Shown here one piece after another: positions 12,256 to 23,284 of a DNA stretch of 64,000 nt; the first letter of the stretch is position 1; every line of letters begins with the position of its first letter. This stretch comes from Geodermatophilus obscurus. Lineage in GTDB: Bacteria > Actinomycetota > Actinomycetes > Mycobacteriales > Geodermatophilaceae. Where the stretch lies: the NCBI RefSeq assembly GCF_900143215.1, contig NZ_FRDM01000010.1:1-64000 (forward strand), read 5' to 3'. The notes under the pieces are model-generated. The model was not told the origin of the DNA, made no database searches, and saw only the letters and a program-made list of their open reading frames with translations. A program made the translations under genes and the position numbers.

Positions 12256-12981
12256 CTAGATCACCGAACGGATCGCCCGCTCGAAGCCCAGGACGTGCTC
12301 ACGGGCGAGGTCGTCGGCCTGATCGGCGTCGCCGGCGGCGATCGCGCGGAGCAGCTCCACGTGCTCACCGACGTGCTCGTCCACCGTGGGCAGCCGGTCG
12401 AGGAACAGGCAGAAGATCCGCGTCGCCAGGTTGTCGTAGCGGATCAGGACGTCCTCCAGGTGCGGGTTGCCGGCCGCCCGGTAGATGGCCCGGTGCACGG
12501 CGAGGTCCCAGCGCATCAGCTCGGTCCGGTCGATCTGGGTGACGTCGAGGTGCTGGATGCGTGAGGCCAGGTCCTCGAGCTCGGCGTGCGCCGTGCGGAC
12601 GGCCCGTTCGGCGGCACGACGGGCTGCCAACGGCTCGAGCTGGGCGCGGATGTCGGAGATGTGCGCCAGGTCGGAGATGTCCATCCCGGTCGCGAAGGTC
12701 CCCCGCCGAGGGTAGGACACCACGAGGCGGTCGCCCTCCAGCCGTTTCAGCGCTTCGCGGACCGGGGTCCGGCCCACATCGAGGTCCTTGGCCAGCTCGT
12801 CGTCGTCGATCGGGTCACCCGGCCGGATGTCGAGCATGATCAGCCGGTCCCGGATCGCCACGTAGGCCTTGTCCGCCAGCGACGCGGCAGCAGACGAGTC
12901 GAGATCCAGGGGCTCAGCGCTCACGACCAGATCGTAGAGGTCGGCGGCCACCAGGCCTTGCCTCTTCAGAGGGATCGACAT
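12256..12981 (-). CDS. GntR-family transcriptional regulator, FCD subfamily
   Basis: This is a 241-residue DNA-binding regulator. An N-terminal winged helix (about residues 35-105: LADKAYVAIRDRLIMLDIRPG, VGRTPVREALKRLEGDRLV) precedes an all-helical FCD ligand domain (about 115-235) with metal-type residues in RWDLAVHRAIYRAAGNPHL and EHVELLRAI. The ATG at 12981 is followed by MSIPLKRQG. It sits between folP and the divergent sdaA. The 11-mer CTGATATACCA, 16 bases before its start, recurs at the glyA promoter, so it probably controls the whole one-carbon island and itself. The ligand is unknown; glycine, serine, sarcosine or a related acid is a guess. Confidence 0.93.
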   Translation of the reverse strand: MSIPLKRQGLVAADLYDLVVSAEPLDLDSSAAASLADKAYVAIRDRLIMLDIRPGDPIDDDELAKDLDVGRTPVREALKRLEGDRLVVSYPRRGTFATGMDISDLAHISDIRAQLEPLAARRAAERAVRTAHAELEDLASRIQHLDVTQIDRTELMRWDLAVHRAIYRAAGNPHLEDVLIRYDNLATRIFCLFLDRLPTVDEHVGEHVELLRAIAAGDADQADDLAREHVLGFERAIRSVI

Positions 12982-12986
12982 ACCTT

Positions 12987-13013
12987 CACAGTACATCTGA
13001 TATACCAACTGTG
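12987..13013. promoter_or_regulatory. Operator in the regulator/sdaA divergent promoter
   Basis: The core CTGATATACCA (12997-13007) is identical to that at 701-711 by glyA. It is framed by a perfect 6-base inverted repeat, CACAGT (12987-12992) and ACTGTG (13008-13013). Binding here would control both the regulator and the sdaA-purU unit. Confidence 0.6.
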
Positions 13014-13066
13014 TACCTGGATCGCAGATGGTGTGCCACGGCATCAGCGGGGAGAGGGAGGTACCG

Positions 13067-14440
13067 GTGACCATCAGCGCCTTCGACCTGTTCAAGGTCG
13101 GGATCGGCCCGTCCAGCTCGCACACCGTCGGCCCGATGCGGGCGGCCTGCACCTTCGCGTCCCGGCTCCGCGACGAGGGGCGGCTGGCCCGGGTCGCCGC
13201 GGTGCGCTGCGAGCTGTTCGGGTCGCTGGGGGCGACCGGGCACGGCCACGGCAGCGTGAAGGCGGTCGTCCTCGGCCTCGAGGGGGAGCAGCCGGACCTG
13301 GTCGACCCCGCGGCGGCCGGCCCGCGGGTCGACGCCGTCCGTCGCGAGGGGAAGCTGGCCCTGGCCGGCGAGCACCCCATCGCCTTCTCCGTGGACGACG
13401 ACGTCGTGCTGCACCGCCGCAAGCGGCTGGAGTTCCACAGCAACGGCATGCGCTTCCGTGCCCTGGACGCCGAGGGCGACGAGGTCGACCGGCGCGAGTA
13501 CTACTCGGTGGGCGGCGGGTTCGTCCTCGACGAGGACGATGCCGGGAACCCGGCCATCGTCGAGGACCCCACGCCCGTCCGGTACCCGTTCCGCACCGGC
13601 GAGGAGCTGCTGGCCCGGACGCGGGAGACGGGCCTGCGGATCAGCGACGTGATGCTCGCCAACGAGCTCTCCTGGCGGAGCGAGGCGGAGGTCCGCGCCG
13701 GGCTGCTGCACACCTGGTCGGTGATGCAGGAGTGCGTGGAGCGCGGCACCCGGACCGCCGGCGTCCTCCCCGGGGGGCTCAAGGTCCGCCGGCGCGCAGC
13801 GGCGCTGCGCGCCCAGCTGGAGGAGCACCCGGACGAGGCCGACCCGCTCCGCGCGATGGAGTGGGTCACGCTCTACGCGCTGGCGGTGAACGAGGAGAAC
13901 GCGGCCGGTGGACGGGTGGTGACCGCGCCGACCAACGGTGCCGCCGGCATCGTGCCGGCCGTCCTGCACTACTACCGCGACTTCGTCGGCTCCTACTCCG
14001 AGGACGGCGTGGTCCGGTTCCTGCTGACCGCCGCCGCCATCGGATTGCTCTTCAAGGAGAACGCCTCCATCTCCGGCGCCGAGGTCGGCTGCCAGGGGGA
14101 AGTGGGCTCGGCCTGCTCGATGGCCGCCGCCGGCCTCGCCGAGCTCCTCGGCGGGACGCCGGAGCAGGTGGAGAACGCCGCCGAGATCGGCATCGAGCAC
14201 AACCTCGGCCTCACCTGTGACCCCGTCGGTGGGCTGGTGCAGATCCCGTGCATCGAGCGCAACGCCATCGGCTCGGTCAAGGCCATCACCGCGGCCCGGC
14301 TGGCCGTGCGCGGTGACGGTCAGCACCACGTCTCCCTCGACAAGGCCATCAAGACGATGCGGGAGACCGGCGCCGACATGAAGGACAAGTACAAGGAGAC
14401 CGCCCGTGGCGGGCTGGCGCTCAACATCGTCGAGTGCTGA
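13067..14440 (+). CDS. sdaA: L-serine ammonia-lyase (iron-sulfur type)
   Basis: This single-chain, oxygen-sensitive 4Fe-4S enzyme converts L-serine to pyruvate and ammonia. It has 457 residues from GTG 13067, chosen for the strong GGAGAGGGAGG site before it and the typical start [19 protein letters not shown]. Both parts are present: the N-terminal beta domain and the C-terminal catalytic alpha domain with [35 protein letters not shown] and [10 protein letters not shown]. It is divergent from the FCD regulator and leads into purU after 10 bases. It closes the route from methylated glycines through serine to pyruvate. Confidence 0.96.
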   Translation: MTISAFDLFKVGIGPSSSHTVGPMRAACTFASRLRDEGRLARVAAVRCELFGSLGATGHGHGSVKAVVLGLEGEQPDLVDPAAAGPRVDAVRREGKLALAGEHPIAFSVDDDVVLHRRKRLEFHSNGMRFRALDAEGDEVDRREYYSVGGGFVLDEDDAGNPAIVEDPTPVRYPFRTGEELLARTRETGLRISDVMLANELSWRSEAEVRAGLLHTWSVMQECVERGTRTAGVLPGGLKVRRRAAALRAQLEEHPDEADPLRAMEWVTLYALAVNEENAAGGRVVTAPTNGAAGIVPAVLHYYRDFVGSYSEDGVVRFLLTAAAIGLLFKENASISGAEVGCQGEVGSACSMAAAGLAELLGGTPEQVENAAEIGIEHNLGLTCDPVGGLVQIPCIERNAIGSVKAITAARLAVRGDGQHHVSLDKAIKTMRETGADMKDKYKETARGGLALNIVEC

Positions 14441-14450
14441 GGAGGCACCC

Positions 14451-15299
14451 GTGTCCCGACCCTTCACCCTCACCCTCAGCTGTGCCGAACGCCCGGGCAT
14501 CGTGCACGCCGTCAGCTCGTTCCTGTTCGAGCACGGCTGCGACATCGTCGAGCACCAGCAGTTCGACGATGCGCTCCGCGGGCAGCTGTTCCTGCGTACG
14601 GCCTTCGTGTGCGCCGAGGACACCGACGCCGACCGGCTGTCCGCGGCCTTCCAGGCGGTGGCCGACGCGTTCGGCATGTCCTACCTGGTCGCCGGCGACC
14701 GGCCGGAGCGAGTGCTCGTGATGGTGTCCAAGCTCGGGCACTGCCTCAACGACCTCATCTTCCGGTGGCGGGCCGGCAACCTCGGCGGAGAGCTGGTCGC
14801 CGTGGTGTCCAACCACGAGGACCTCCGGCCGATGGCGGAGGCCGCCGGCCTGCCCTTCGTGCACGTGCCCGTGACCCCGGCCACCAAGCGCGAGGCCGAG
14901 GCCCGGCTGCTCGAGCTGGTCGACGAGTACCGCGTCGACCTGGTGGTGCTGGCCCGGTACATGCAGGTGCTCTCCGACGAGACGTGCGCGGCGCTGCACG
15001 GGCGGGCGATCAACATCCACCACTCGTTCCTGCCGGGCTTCAAGGGCGCCAAGCCCTACCACCAGGCCTTCGACCGCGGCGTCAAGCTCGTCGGGGCGAC
15101 CGCCCACTACGTCACCCCCGATCTGGACGAGGGCCCGATCATCGAGCAGGAGGTCATCCGCATCGACCACACCTACGACCCCCGTGCGCTGGCCACCGTC
15201 GGGCAGGACGCCGAGGCGCTCGCGCTGTCCCGGGCGGTGCGCTGGCACAGCGAGCAGCGGGTGCTGCTCAACGGGAACAGCACCGTCGTCTTCCGCTGA
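14451..15299 (+). CDS. purU: Formyltetrahydrofolate deformylase
   Basis: This enzyme hydrolyses 10-formyl-THF to formate and free THF. It has 282 residues from GTG 14451, preceded by GAGGAGG. An N-terminal ACT domain (about 1-80, LSCAERPGIVHAVSSFLFEHG) is followed by the formyltransferase fold with MVSKLGHCLNDLIFRW, NIHHSFLPGFKGAKPYHQAF and AHYVTPDLDEGPIIEQ. In this context it recycles THF for the demethylating oxidases when folate-bound carbon accumulates. It lies between sdaA and the pabBC unit. Confidence 0.96.
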   Translation: MSRPFTLTLSCAERPGIVHAVSSFLFEHGCDIVEHQQFDDALRGQLFLRTAFVCAEDTDADRLSAAFQAVADAFGMSYLVAGDRPERVLVMVSKLGHCLNDLIFRWRAGNLGGELVAVVSNHEDLRPMAEAAGLPFVHVPVTPATKREAEARLLELVDEYRVDLVVLARYMQVLSDETCAALHGRAINIHHSFLPGFKGAKPYHQAFDRGVKLVGATAHYVTPDLDEGPIIEQEVIRIDHTYDPRALATVGQDAEALALSRAVRWHSEQRVLLNGNSTVVFR

Positions 15300-15313
15300 G
15301 CCGCTGAGGTCTG

Positions 15314-15565
15314 GTGGGAACCGGGACGGCGGGCCTGCTGGCGCCCGCGGCCGCGCTGGACCGCGTCCACCGGTACCCGTACGAGGAGCTCGGGGCGCAG
15401 CGGGGTCGGGCAGGCGTGGAGCCCGGCCGCGCGCGGGCGCTGCCCGGTGCGCTGAGGGACCCGCAGGACCGGGCGGGAGAGGAGGCGGACGGGGCCGTGC
15501 GGGTCGTGGTGAGCGGCTCGTCCCAGCTGCTCGCCGCCGTCCACGGGGCAACGGTGCCGCAGTGA
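15314..15565 (+). CDS. Small unknown protein coupled to pabBC
   Basis: This 83-residue frame starts at GTG 15314, 14 bases after purU, with GAGG nearby. Its stop overlaps the pabBC start as GTGA. That overlap and the filled gap in an operon favour a real, translationally coupled gene. The product is Ala/Gly/Arg-rich, with no motif, membrane segment or signal peptide that I recognise. It could also be a chance frame in GC-rich DNA, with ribosomes reaching pabBC another way. Confidence 0.35.
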   Translation: MGTGTAGLLAPAAALDRVHRYPYEELGAQRGRAGVEPGRARALPGALRDPQDRAGEEADGAVRVVVSGSSQLLAAVHGATVPQ

Positions 15566-17373
15566 CCTGGGCCCGCTTCGACGACCTCCGCACCGGGACG
15601 GCGCTCCGGTGTCCCGCGCCCGACCGGATCCTGGTGGCCGACCACCCCGGTGAGGTCGTCGGCGTGCTGGCCGAGGTCCAGCGGGCCACGGACTGCGGGC
15701 GGTGGGCGTTCGGCTACGTCGCCTACGAGGCCGCCGCGGGACTGGATCCGCAGCTCGCGGTGCACCCGTCCACGCCCATGGGGATGCCGCTGGTCTGGTT
15801 CGGGATCTGCGAGGAGCCGGTTCCCGTGCCTCCGCTGCAGCCGGCCGGCGCCGACCCGGCCCTGACCGCCCGGTGGCGCCCCACGTGGACAGCGGCCGGG
15901 CACGCACAGGGCGTCCGGGAGGTCCGGGAGCGGATCGCCGCCGGGGACACGTTCCAGTGCAACCTGACCGTGCGGATGTCCGGCCACGTGCCCGGGGACC
16001 CCTTCCTCCTCTACCGGGACCTGGCGCTGGGCCAGCGCGGCGCCTACAACGCCCATCTCGACCTCGGCCGGTTCGCCGTGGCCAGTGCCAGCCCCGAGCT
16101 GTTCTTCGAGCGCCGTGGTGACCAGGTGCTGCTGCGCCCCATGAAGGGCACGGCGCGGCGTGGCCGTCACCGGGACGAGGACCGGCGCGTCGCCGGCGAG
16201 CTCCGTGCCAGCCCCAAGGAGCGGGCGGAGAACGTCATGATCGTCGACCTCGTGCGCAACGACGTCGGCCGGATCGCCGAGATCGGCAGCGTGGAGGTGC
16301 CCGCGCTCTTCACGGTCGAGCGCTACGAGACCGTGCTCCAGCTCACCTCCGACGTGACGGCCCGGCTGCGACCCGGAACGGACCTGGTGGACCTGTTCCG
16401 GGCGCTCTTCCCCTGCGGTTCGGTCACGGGAGCGCCCAAGGCGAGCTCCATGGAGATCATCCGGTCCCTGGAATCCGACCCGCGCGGCGTCTACTGCGGA
16501 GCCATCGGCTGGGTGGGGCCACCGGACGCGCCGGTCCGGGCCCGCTTCAGCGTGGCCATCCGGACCGCTGTGGTGGACACGTCCTCGGGGGAGGCCGTGT
16601 ACGGCACCGGCGGTGGCATCACCTGGGGGTCGGACGCGGCGGCCGAACACGACGAAGTGCTCACCAAGGCGGCCGTCCTCCGCGCTCGCCCTCGTGAGTT
16701 CGAGCTCCTGGAGACCATGCGGTACGAGCCCCGGCGTGGGCTGCGGAACCGGGACCGCCATCTGCAGCGCCTGGCGCGGTCTGCCGACCACCTGGGGTTC
16801 GGGTGCGACCTGTCGACGGCGGAGCGCGTGCTGGACGCCCGGCTGGCGGGGGAGCCGGCGGCACGCGTCCGCATCCGGCTCCGCCGCGACGGGGCTCTCG
16901 CCGTCGACGTCCAAGCGCTGCCGCCACCATCGCCCGGCCCGGTGCTGCTGGCAGTCGACGAGGAGCCGGTCGATCCGCGGGACACGTGGCTGTACCACAA
17001 GACCACCTGCCGGGAGCCGTACGACCGGCGCCGTGAGCGGCGACCGGACGTCGACGACGTGATCATGGTCAACACGAGGGGAGAGCTGACCGAGGCGACC
17101 CGGGCCACCCTGGCGCTGGAGCTCGACGGGTGGTGGTGGACGCCCCCTCTGGAGTCCGGGTGCCTCCCCGGCGTCGAGCGCGCGCGGCTGCTCGAGACCG
17201 GCCGGCTGCGGGAGCGAGTGCTCCACGTGGCCGACCTCGAGCGGGCGCAGGGGGTGGCGGTGCTCAGTTCGCTGCGGGGATGGCGTGCCGCAGAGGTGGC
17301 ACCGGCCGTCGGGAGGTGGTGCCCGCCTGACGGTGCACCGGGCCGGCACGGACCCGTGCACCTCTCGCGCTGA
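15562..17373 (+). CDS. pabB: Fused aminodeoxychorismate synthase component I / aminodeoxychorismate lyase (PabB-PabC)
   Basis: This 603-residue protein joins the two enzymes that make p-aminobenzoate from chorismate. The PabB part (about 1-370) has GDTFQCNLTVRM, RPMKGTARRG with the PabB-type lysine in the PxKGT motif (TrpE has Ala there), NVMIVDLVRNDVGR and PCGSVTGAPK. The PabC part (about 375-590) has FELLETMRY, RDRHLQRLARSADHLGF, the PLP-lysine segment LYHKTTCREPYD and ELTEATRATLALE. A PabA glutaminase is not encoded nearby and must come from elsewhere. As the last gene of the sdaA-purU unit it probably supplies folate precursor for FolP in the same island. Confidence 0.94.
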   Translation: MTWARFDDLRTGTALRCPAPDRILVADHPGEVVGVLAEVQRATDCGRWAFGYVAYEAAAGLDPQLAVHPSTPMGMPLVWFGICEEPVPVPPLQPAGADPALTARWRPTWTAAGHAQGVREVRERIAAGDTFQCNLTVRMSGHVPGDPFLLYRDLALGQRGAYNAHLDLGRFAVASASPELFFERRGDQVLLRPMKGTARRGRHRDEDRRVAGELRASPKERAENVMIVDLVRNDVGRIAEIGSVEVPALFTVERYETVLQLTSDVTARLRPGTDLVDLFRALFPCGSVTGAPKASSMEIIRSLESDPRGVYCGAIGWVGPPDAPVRARFSVAIRTAVVDTSSGEAVYGTGGGITWGSDAAAEHDEVLTKAAVLRARPREFELLETMRYEPRRGLRNRDRHLQRLARSADHLGFGCDLSTAERVLDARLAGEPAARVRIRLRRDGALAVDVQALPPPSPGPVLLAVDEEPVDPRDTWLYHKTTCREPYDRRRERRPDVDDVIMVNTRGELTEATRATLALELDGWWWTPPLESGCLPGVERARLLETGRLRERVLHVADLERAQGVAVLSSLRGWRAAEVAPAVGRWCPPDGAPGRHGPVHLSR

Positions 17374-17545
17374 GCCGCTGCGAAGGCGTCATGCGGCAAC
17401 CGGTACAGCAACGCACGATCCGGACGAGCCAGCACCAGGCTGAGCGGATGCGGGCACCGCAGTCGCCCGAGCGGCAGGAACGGCACGACTGCGAGGGACG
17501 ACGAACCCCGCGGGCGGCTGACGACCGGACTCCGGACGACCGTGC

Positions 17546-17749
17546 TCAGACCTCGACGGCGGTGCTGCAGATCCCACAGACCTCGAGCTGCCGGCGTCCC
17601 CACCGGGCGATCGGCACGAAGAACACCGTGAACTGCTTGACCTGTCGCACCCGTGCCCACTGCGTGGTGTTGCCGCAGCGCGGGCAGGTGCGGATCTCGC
17701 CGGGGCCCAGGTCCTGCTGCTTGGTGCCGAAGCCGAAGAGGAAGAACAC
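17546..17749 (-). CDS. Small zinc-ribbon protein
   Basis: This is a 67-residue protein with two Cys pairs, CPRCGN and CGIC, that can hold one zinc. It starts MFFLFGFGTKQQDLGPGE and has a hydrophobic stretch VKQFTVFFVPIARWG between the knuckles, the pattern of small actinobacterial zinc-ribbon proteins of unknown role. A TAGGGT -10 box (17756-17761, minus strand) lies six bases before the GTG, so the transcript is probably leaderless. It faces pabBC and has no operon partner. Confidence 0.78.
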   Translation of the reverse strand: MFFLFGFGTKQQDLGPGEIRTCPRCGNTTQWARVRQVKQFTVFFVPIARWGRRQLEVCGICSTAVEV

Positions 17750-18169
17750 GCCGACACCCTAGGCAGCGGATCCCACCGCCGTCCGGCGCGATGGCCCACC
17801 CGGCCCCGCCGCGCTGCACCGCCCGCCCTCCGCTGCTGTCTGGGTTGGTGTGCCGGCGGGACGCAGTCAGCCGGGCACGGCGGTTTGGGAGACCACGCTC
17901 GTCCCGGAGCGGGAGTGCCTCCGCCCGGGGACGAGGCGGCCGTGCCCGAGGTGGTCGGCGATCCGCCGTCCGCGACGGTCCGGCCTCGTCGAGCCGGGTG
18001 GCCACCGTCCTGCGGGCTCTCGCCCGACGCGCCTGGAGTTGCCACGCGGCATCGCTCCGGCACCATCGCTCGTGTGGTGGAGCGGGATGGGCCCTGGCCG
18101 TTCGCAGGCCGGGCGGTCTGCCTGACCCCGGAGCGGGGCGGCCGACCGTGATGCCTGAGGAGGAGGGCT
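17750..18169. other. Intergenic region without recognised gene
   Basis: This 420-base gap lies between the zinc-ribbon gene and arr. It holds the minus-strand TAGGGT promoter box at 17756-17761 and, at its right end, the arr ribosome site GAGGAGGAGG. No frame has protein-like composition, and I see no repeat or hairpin of note. Confidence 0.6.
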
Positions 18170-18631
18170 GTGGCTGAGAACGGCAGCGACCGCGTCCCCG
18201 TGACCTACGAACGCTGCGCGCAGGTCAGGGGGCCCTTCTACCACGGCACGAAGTCCGCACTGGAGGTCGGCGATGAGCTGGTGCCCGGCTACGGCTCCAA
18301 CTTCCAGGAGGGCCGGGTGTCGAACAACATCTACTTCACCGCGCTCGTGGACACAGCGATCTGGGGAGCCGAGCTGGCGACAGCGCTGGCCGGGAGCGGC
18401 GAGCGGGGACACGTCTACGTCGTGGAGCCCCTGGGTCCCTTCGAGGACGACCCGAACGTGACCGACAAGAGATTCCCCGGCAACCCCACGCAGTCCTACC
18501 GCACCCGTCACCCGCTGCGCGTCGTCGGCGAGGTGGACAGCTGGGAAGGGCACGACCCGGAGGTCCTGAAGGGGATGCTGGATCACCTGACGCAGCTGCG
18601 GGAGCAGGGGCTGGACGTCATCGAGGACTAG
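18170..18631 (+). CDS. arr: NAD(+)--rifampin ADP-ribosyltransferase
   Basis: Arr inactivates rifamycins by ADP-ribosylating the ansa-chain hydroxyl. This product has 153 residues, close to known Arr enzymes (about 140-150). Motifs are GPFYHGTKSALEVGDELVPG, GYGSNFQEGR, NNIYFTA, VYVVEPLGPFEDDPNVTDK, FPGNPTQSYRT and VVGEVDSWEGH. The GTG start follows a very strong GAGGAGGAGG site. It stands alone. Such genes are common in soil actinomycetes, so chromosomal intrinsic resistance is more likely than recent transfer. Confidence 0.96.
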   Translation: MAENGSDRVPVTYERCAQVRGPFYHGTKSALEVGDELVPGYGSNFQEGRVSNNIYFTALVDTAIWGAELATALAGSGERGHVYVVEPLGPFEDDPNVTDKRFPGNPTQSYRTRHPLRVVGEVDSWEGHDPEVLKGMLDHLTQLREQGLDVIED

Positions 18632-18873
18632 GAGGAGCCTTCGCCTCGCAGAGAACCGAGCTCTCCCTGCGACGACGGGAACAGCTCTCCCCCTGCGCGA
18701 CGCGCCGGCCGGTGCCCGCACACCCGCGACCTGAGGGGTCCTCCGCCCGAGCCCTGGACCGCGGCGAGCACACCGTCCCCATCCCGACCCCTCGCAGCCC
18801 CGAGCGCGTCGGGGAACGGGTCGGGACGCCGACGGGACCCTCACCGCCGAGGACCGCGACCGGAGGACCCGAG

Positions 18874-19401
18874 ATGTCCACGAACGGCGAGCCACCGGCG
18901 GACCGCGGCGGCGGGGACGACGACCTGCACCGCCTGTCGATGACGATCCTGATGACGCCGGACATGTCCAACTTCGCGGGCAACGTCCACGGTGGCCTGC
19001 TGCTGAAGTACCTCGACCAGGTCGCCTACACCTGCGCGACCCGCTGGTCACGGACCTACGCCGTCACGCTCTCGGTGGACCAGGTCGTCTTCCGCGAACC
19101 GGTCCACCTCGGCGAGCTGGTGACCTTCCAGGCCAGCGTGAACCGCACCGGACGCACCTCCATGGAGATCGGGGTCCGGGTGACGACCCAGGACCTGGTC
19201 AGCCAGGTCGTCCGGCACACCAACAGCTGCTACTTCACGATGGTCGCCATCGGGCCGGACCGGCGTCCCCAGGAGGTCCCGCCGTGGCGGCCCCGGACCG
19301 CCGAGGAGCGCCGCCGGCACGAGGCCGCCGGCCGCCGCCGGGAGCTGCGCCGGGAGATCGAGCGGGCGACCACCGAGATCCGCGCGGCGACCACGCCCTG
19401 A
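18874..19401 (+). CDS. Acyl-CoA thioesterase, hotdog fold
   Basis: This 175-residue protein starts at ATG 18874 (MSTNGEPPADR). The hotdog core is recognisable from MTILMTPDMSNFAGNVHGGLLLKYLDQVAYTCA, split here as TPDMSNFAGNVHGG plus LLKYLDQVA, and from VFREPVHLGELVTFQASVNRTG. The family hydrolyses acyl-CoA esters in the cytosol. The C-terminal 45 residues are Arg/Glu-rich and probably helical or disordered. Substrate chain length cannot be judged. No operon partner. Confidence 0.88.
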   Translation: MSTNGEPPADRGGGDDDLHRLSMTILMTPDMSNFAGNVHGGLLLKYLDQVAYTCATRWSRTYAVTLSVDQVVFREPVHLGELVTFQASVNRTGRTSMEIGVRVTTQDLVSQVVRHTNSCYFTMVAIGPDRRPQEVPPWRPRTAEERRRHEAAGRRRELRREIERATTEIRAATTP

Positions 19402-19550
19402 CGAGGGCGCCGCCTGCCGGCGTGCGAGTGCGCACGGAGCGGTCGGACCCGCCTCTGGTGTTCCGGCTCCCCGCTGAGCTGCACGGAGGTACCCGTCGAG
19501 ACCCGCTCGACGGTCCCTCCGCCGGCGCGGCCGCATCGAGGAGCCGCTGG

Positions 19551-20381
19551 TCAGCCGCGCAGGTGCTCCGCGACCACGGGTGCGAGCACGTCCGGCGGTA
19601 CGACGTGGCCGTGCCCTGCGATGACGTGGTGCCTGCCCTCGGGCAGGAGCTGTGCCAGCCGCCGGCCCACCTCCGCCATGAACGGGGGGTTCTCGTCGCC
19701 CACCAGGACGACGCCGGGTCGAGGAACCCGGGCTGCGACGTCCTCCGGGACCTCGCCGCCGCGCTCGATGTCGCCCATCACCGCCGAGTCGTAGGCGAGG
19801 GTGGGTGCCAGTGCGGTCAACTCCGCCCACCGGTGCGTTCCCCGCATCCCGTCGATCACCTCGTCCGGCATCCCGGTGAGGCGGCAGAACGTCTCCAGCG
19901 CGTCGGCCCGCTCGTCCTGGGCCAGCAGGCTGCGGATGGTCTGCCCGTAGCGGCGCGCCTCCTCCCGCGCGGACTCGTCGTCGGGCGAGTAGGGCGGATC
20001 GTGCAGGACGAACCGGTCCACGGGCAGGCCGGCCGCGACGGCGTGCAGCACCAGGCCGGCGCCCGAGGAGTGCCCGTAGAGGTGGGCCCGGCCGCCGACC
20101 CGGTCGATCAGCGCGGCGATGTCCTCGATCTCCCGCTCGACCGCGTACGGGAGCGTGTCGCCGCTGTCGCCGCGACCGCGCCGGTCGTAGTCGACGGTCG
20201 TGAAGTGCTCGCCGAGCGCCTGGGCCGTGGGACGCATCAGGGCGCGGTCGCACGTGGCGCCACAGACGGCGATCAGCGGCGGGCCGGCGCCGAAGACCTC
20301 GTAGGCGATGGAGGTGCCGTCAGCGGAGGTGACCGTCCGGTACGTCATGCAGGTCAGACCGGAGAGCGAGGAGCGGGTCAT
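19551..20381 (-). CDS. Alpha/beta fold hydrolase
   Basis: This is a 276-residue hydrolase with DYDRRGRGDSGD, the nucleophile elbow YGHSSGAG, an acid loop region VVLVGDENP and the C-terminal histidine HVIAGHGHVVPP. An internal ATG at 20348 (MTYRTVTSADGTSIAYEV) is the usual family start and may be the true one; neither start has a clear ribosome site. Substrate unknown. It is divergent from the UvrA-like gene. Confidence 0.85.
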   Translation of the reverse strand: MTRSSLSGLTCMTYRTVTSADGTSIAYEVFGAGPPLIAVCGATCDRALMRPTAQALGEHFTTVDYDRRGRGDSGDTLPYAVEREIEDIAALIDRVGGRAHLYGHSSGAGLVLHAVAAGLPVDRFVLHDPPYSPDDESAREEARRYGQTIRSLLAQDERADALETFCRLTGMPDEVIDGMRGTHRWAELTALAPTLAYDSAVMGDIERGGEVPEDVAARVPRPGVVLVGDENPPFMAEVGRRLAQLLPEGRHHVIAGHGHVVPPDVLAPVVAEHLRG

Positions 20382-20656
20382 CGGTCATCGAAGCCGTCCC
20401 GTGTCCGGTAGCGGTCACACCGCGACGCCGCCAGGGCACGGGGGCTCCCTGCCTCGCCGGGGGATCCCGGCCCGGAACGGCCCGACGGGCGTCGTGCCAC
20501 CCCCGGTCGACACCGCCGATCAGGTAGACAGCGGACCGTTGCCACGACCGCGCCGACGGGATCGGACCGGACGTACCGCTCGCCGCCGGTCAGGTCGAGC
20601 AGGGTGACGCCGACGGGGACCGCGAACGGCGGCCCCGCCCGACGGAGAGAGAGACG

Positions 20657-23044
<2,388 letters not shown>

Positions 23045-23126
23045 TCGGGGCCCTCGCGGACGATGCGGGACGGGCGGGACGCTGCGGTCCGGGTCCCCTC
23101 GGGACGCGGCCGCGACAGCTCGTCGC

Positions 23127-23132
23127 TAGGGT
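23127..23132 (+). promoter_or_regulatory. -10 box of a probable leaderless promoter for the trp leader
   Basis: TAGGGT lies seven bases before the GTG of the 18-codon leader frame, which places the predicted transcription start at that GTG. The same box-to-GTG spacing (6-7 bases) occurs at the zinc-ribbon and GNAT genes. The -35 region is weak. Confidence 0.5.
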
Positions 23133-23139
23133 GGCCGGC

Positions 23140-23196
23140 GTGAGCCGACGCGCGCAGTGGTGGGCCCGGTCGTCGAGGACGACCCAGGCCCGCTGA
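23140..23196 (+). CDS. Probable trp leader peptide with tandem Trp codons
   Basis: An 18-residue frame reads [18 protein letters not shown], from GTG 23140 to TGA 23194-23196. Two adjacent Trp codons (23158-23163) are very unusual in so short a frame. A 7-bp hairpin (23168-23184) follows the Trp codons directly, and a stronger 11-bp hairpin (23204-23235) lies 7 bases past the stop, before the TrpB2 gene. This is the layout of ribosome-mediated attenuation: stalling at Trp codons would block the first hairpin and free sequence to compete with the terminator. Actinobacterial trp operons are known to use such leaders. Confidence 0.6.
   Translation: MSRRAQWWARSSRTTQAR
23168..23184 (+). promoter_or_regulatory. 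First attenuator hairpin
   Basis: GGTCGTC and GACGACC pair perfectly around a three-base loop (GAG). The hairpin begins five bases after the Trp codon pair, inside the footprint of a ribosome stalled there. Its right arm (GGACG) can alternatively pair with CGTCC in the left arm of the terminator hairpin. Confidence 0.5.
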
Positions 23197-23203
23197 CGCG
23201 CGC

Positions 23204-23235
23204 TCGGACCGTCCCAGACCCTCCGGACGGTCCGA
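23204..23235 (+). terminator. Attenuator/terminator hairpin before the TrpB2 gene
   Basis: TCGGACCGTCC (23204-23214) and GGACGGTCCGA (23225-23235) form a perfect 11-bp stem with a 10-base loop. No T-run follows, as is common in high-GC actinobacteria. It lies between the leader frame and the TrpB2 start. Confidence 0.6.
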
Positions 23236-23284
23236 GGAGCTCCTCCCCGGACGGCCGGTGGGCCACGACCCCGGAGGAGCAGGA

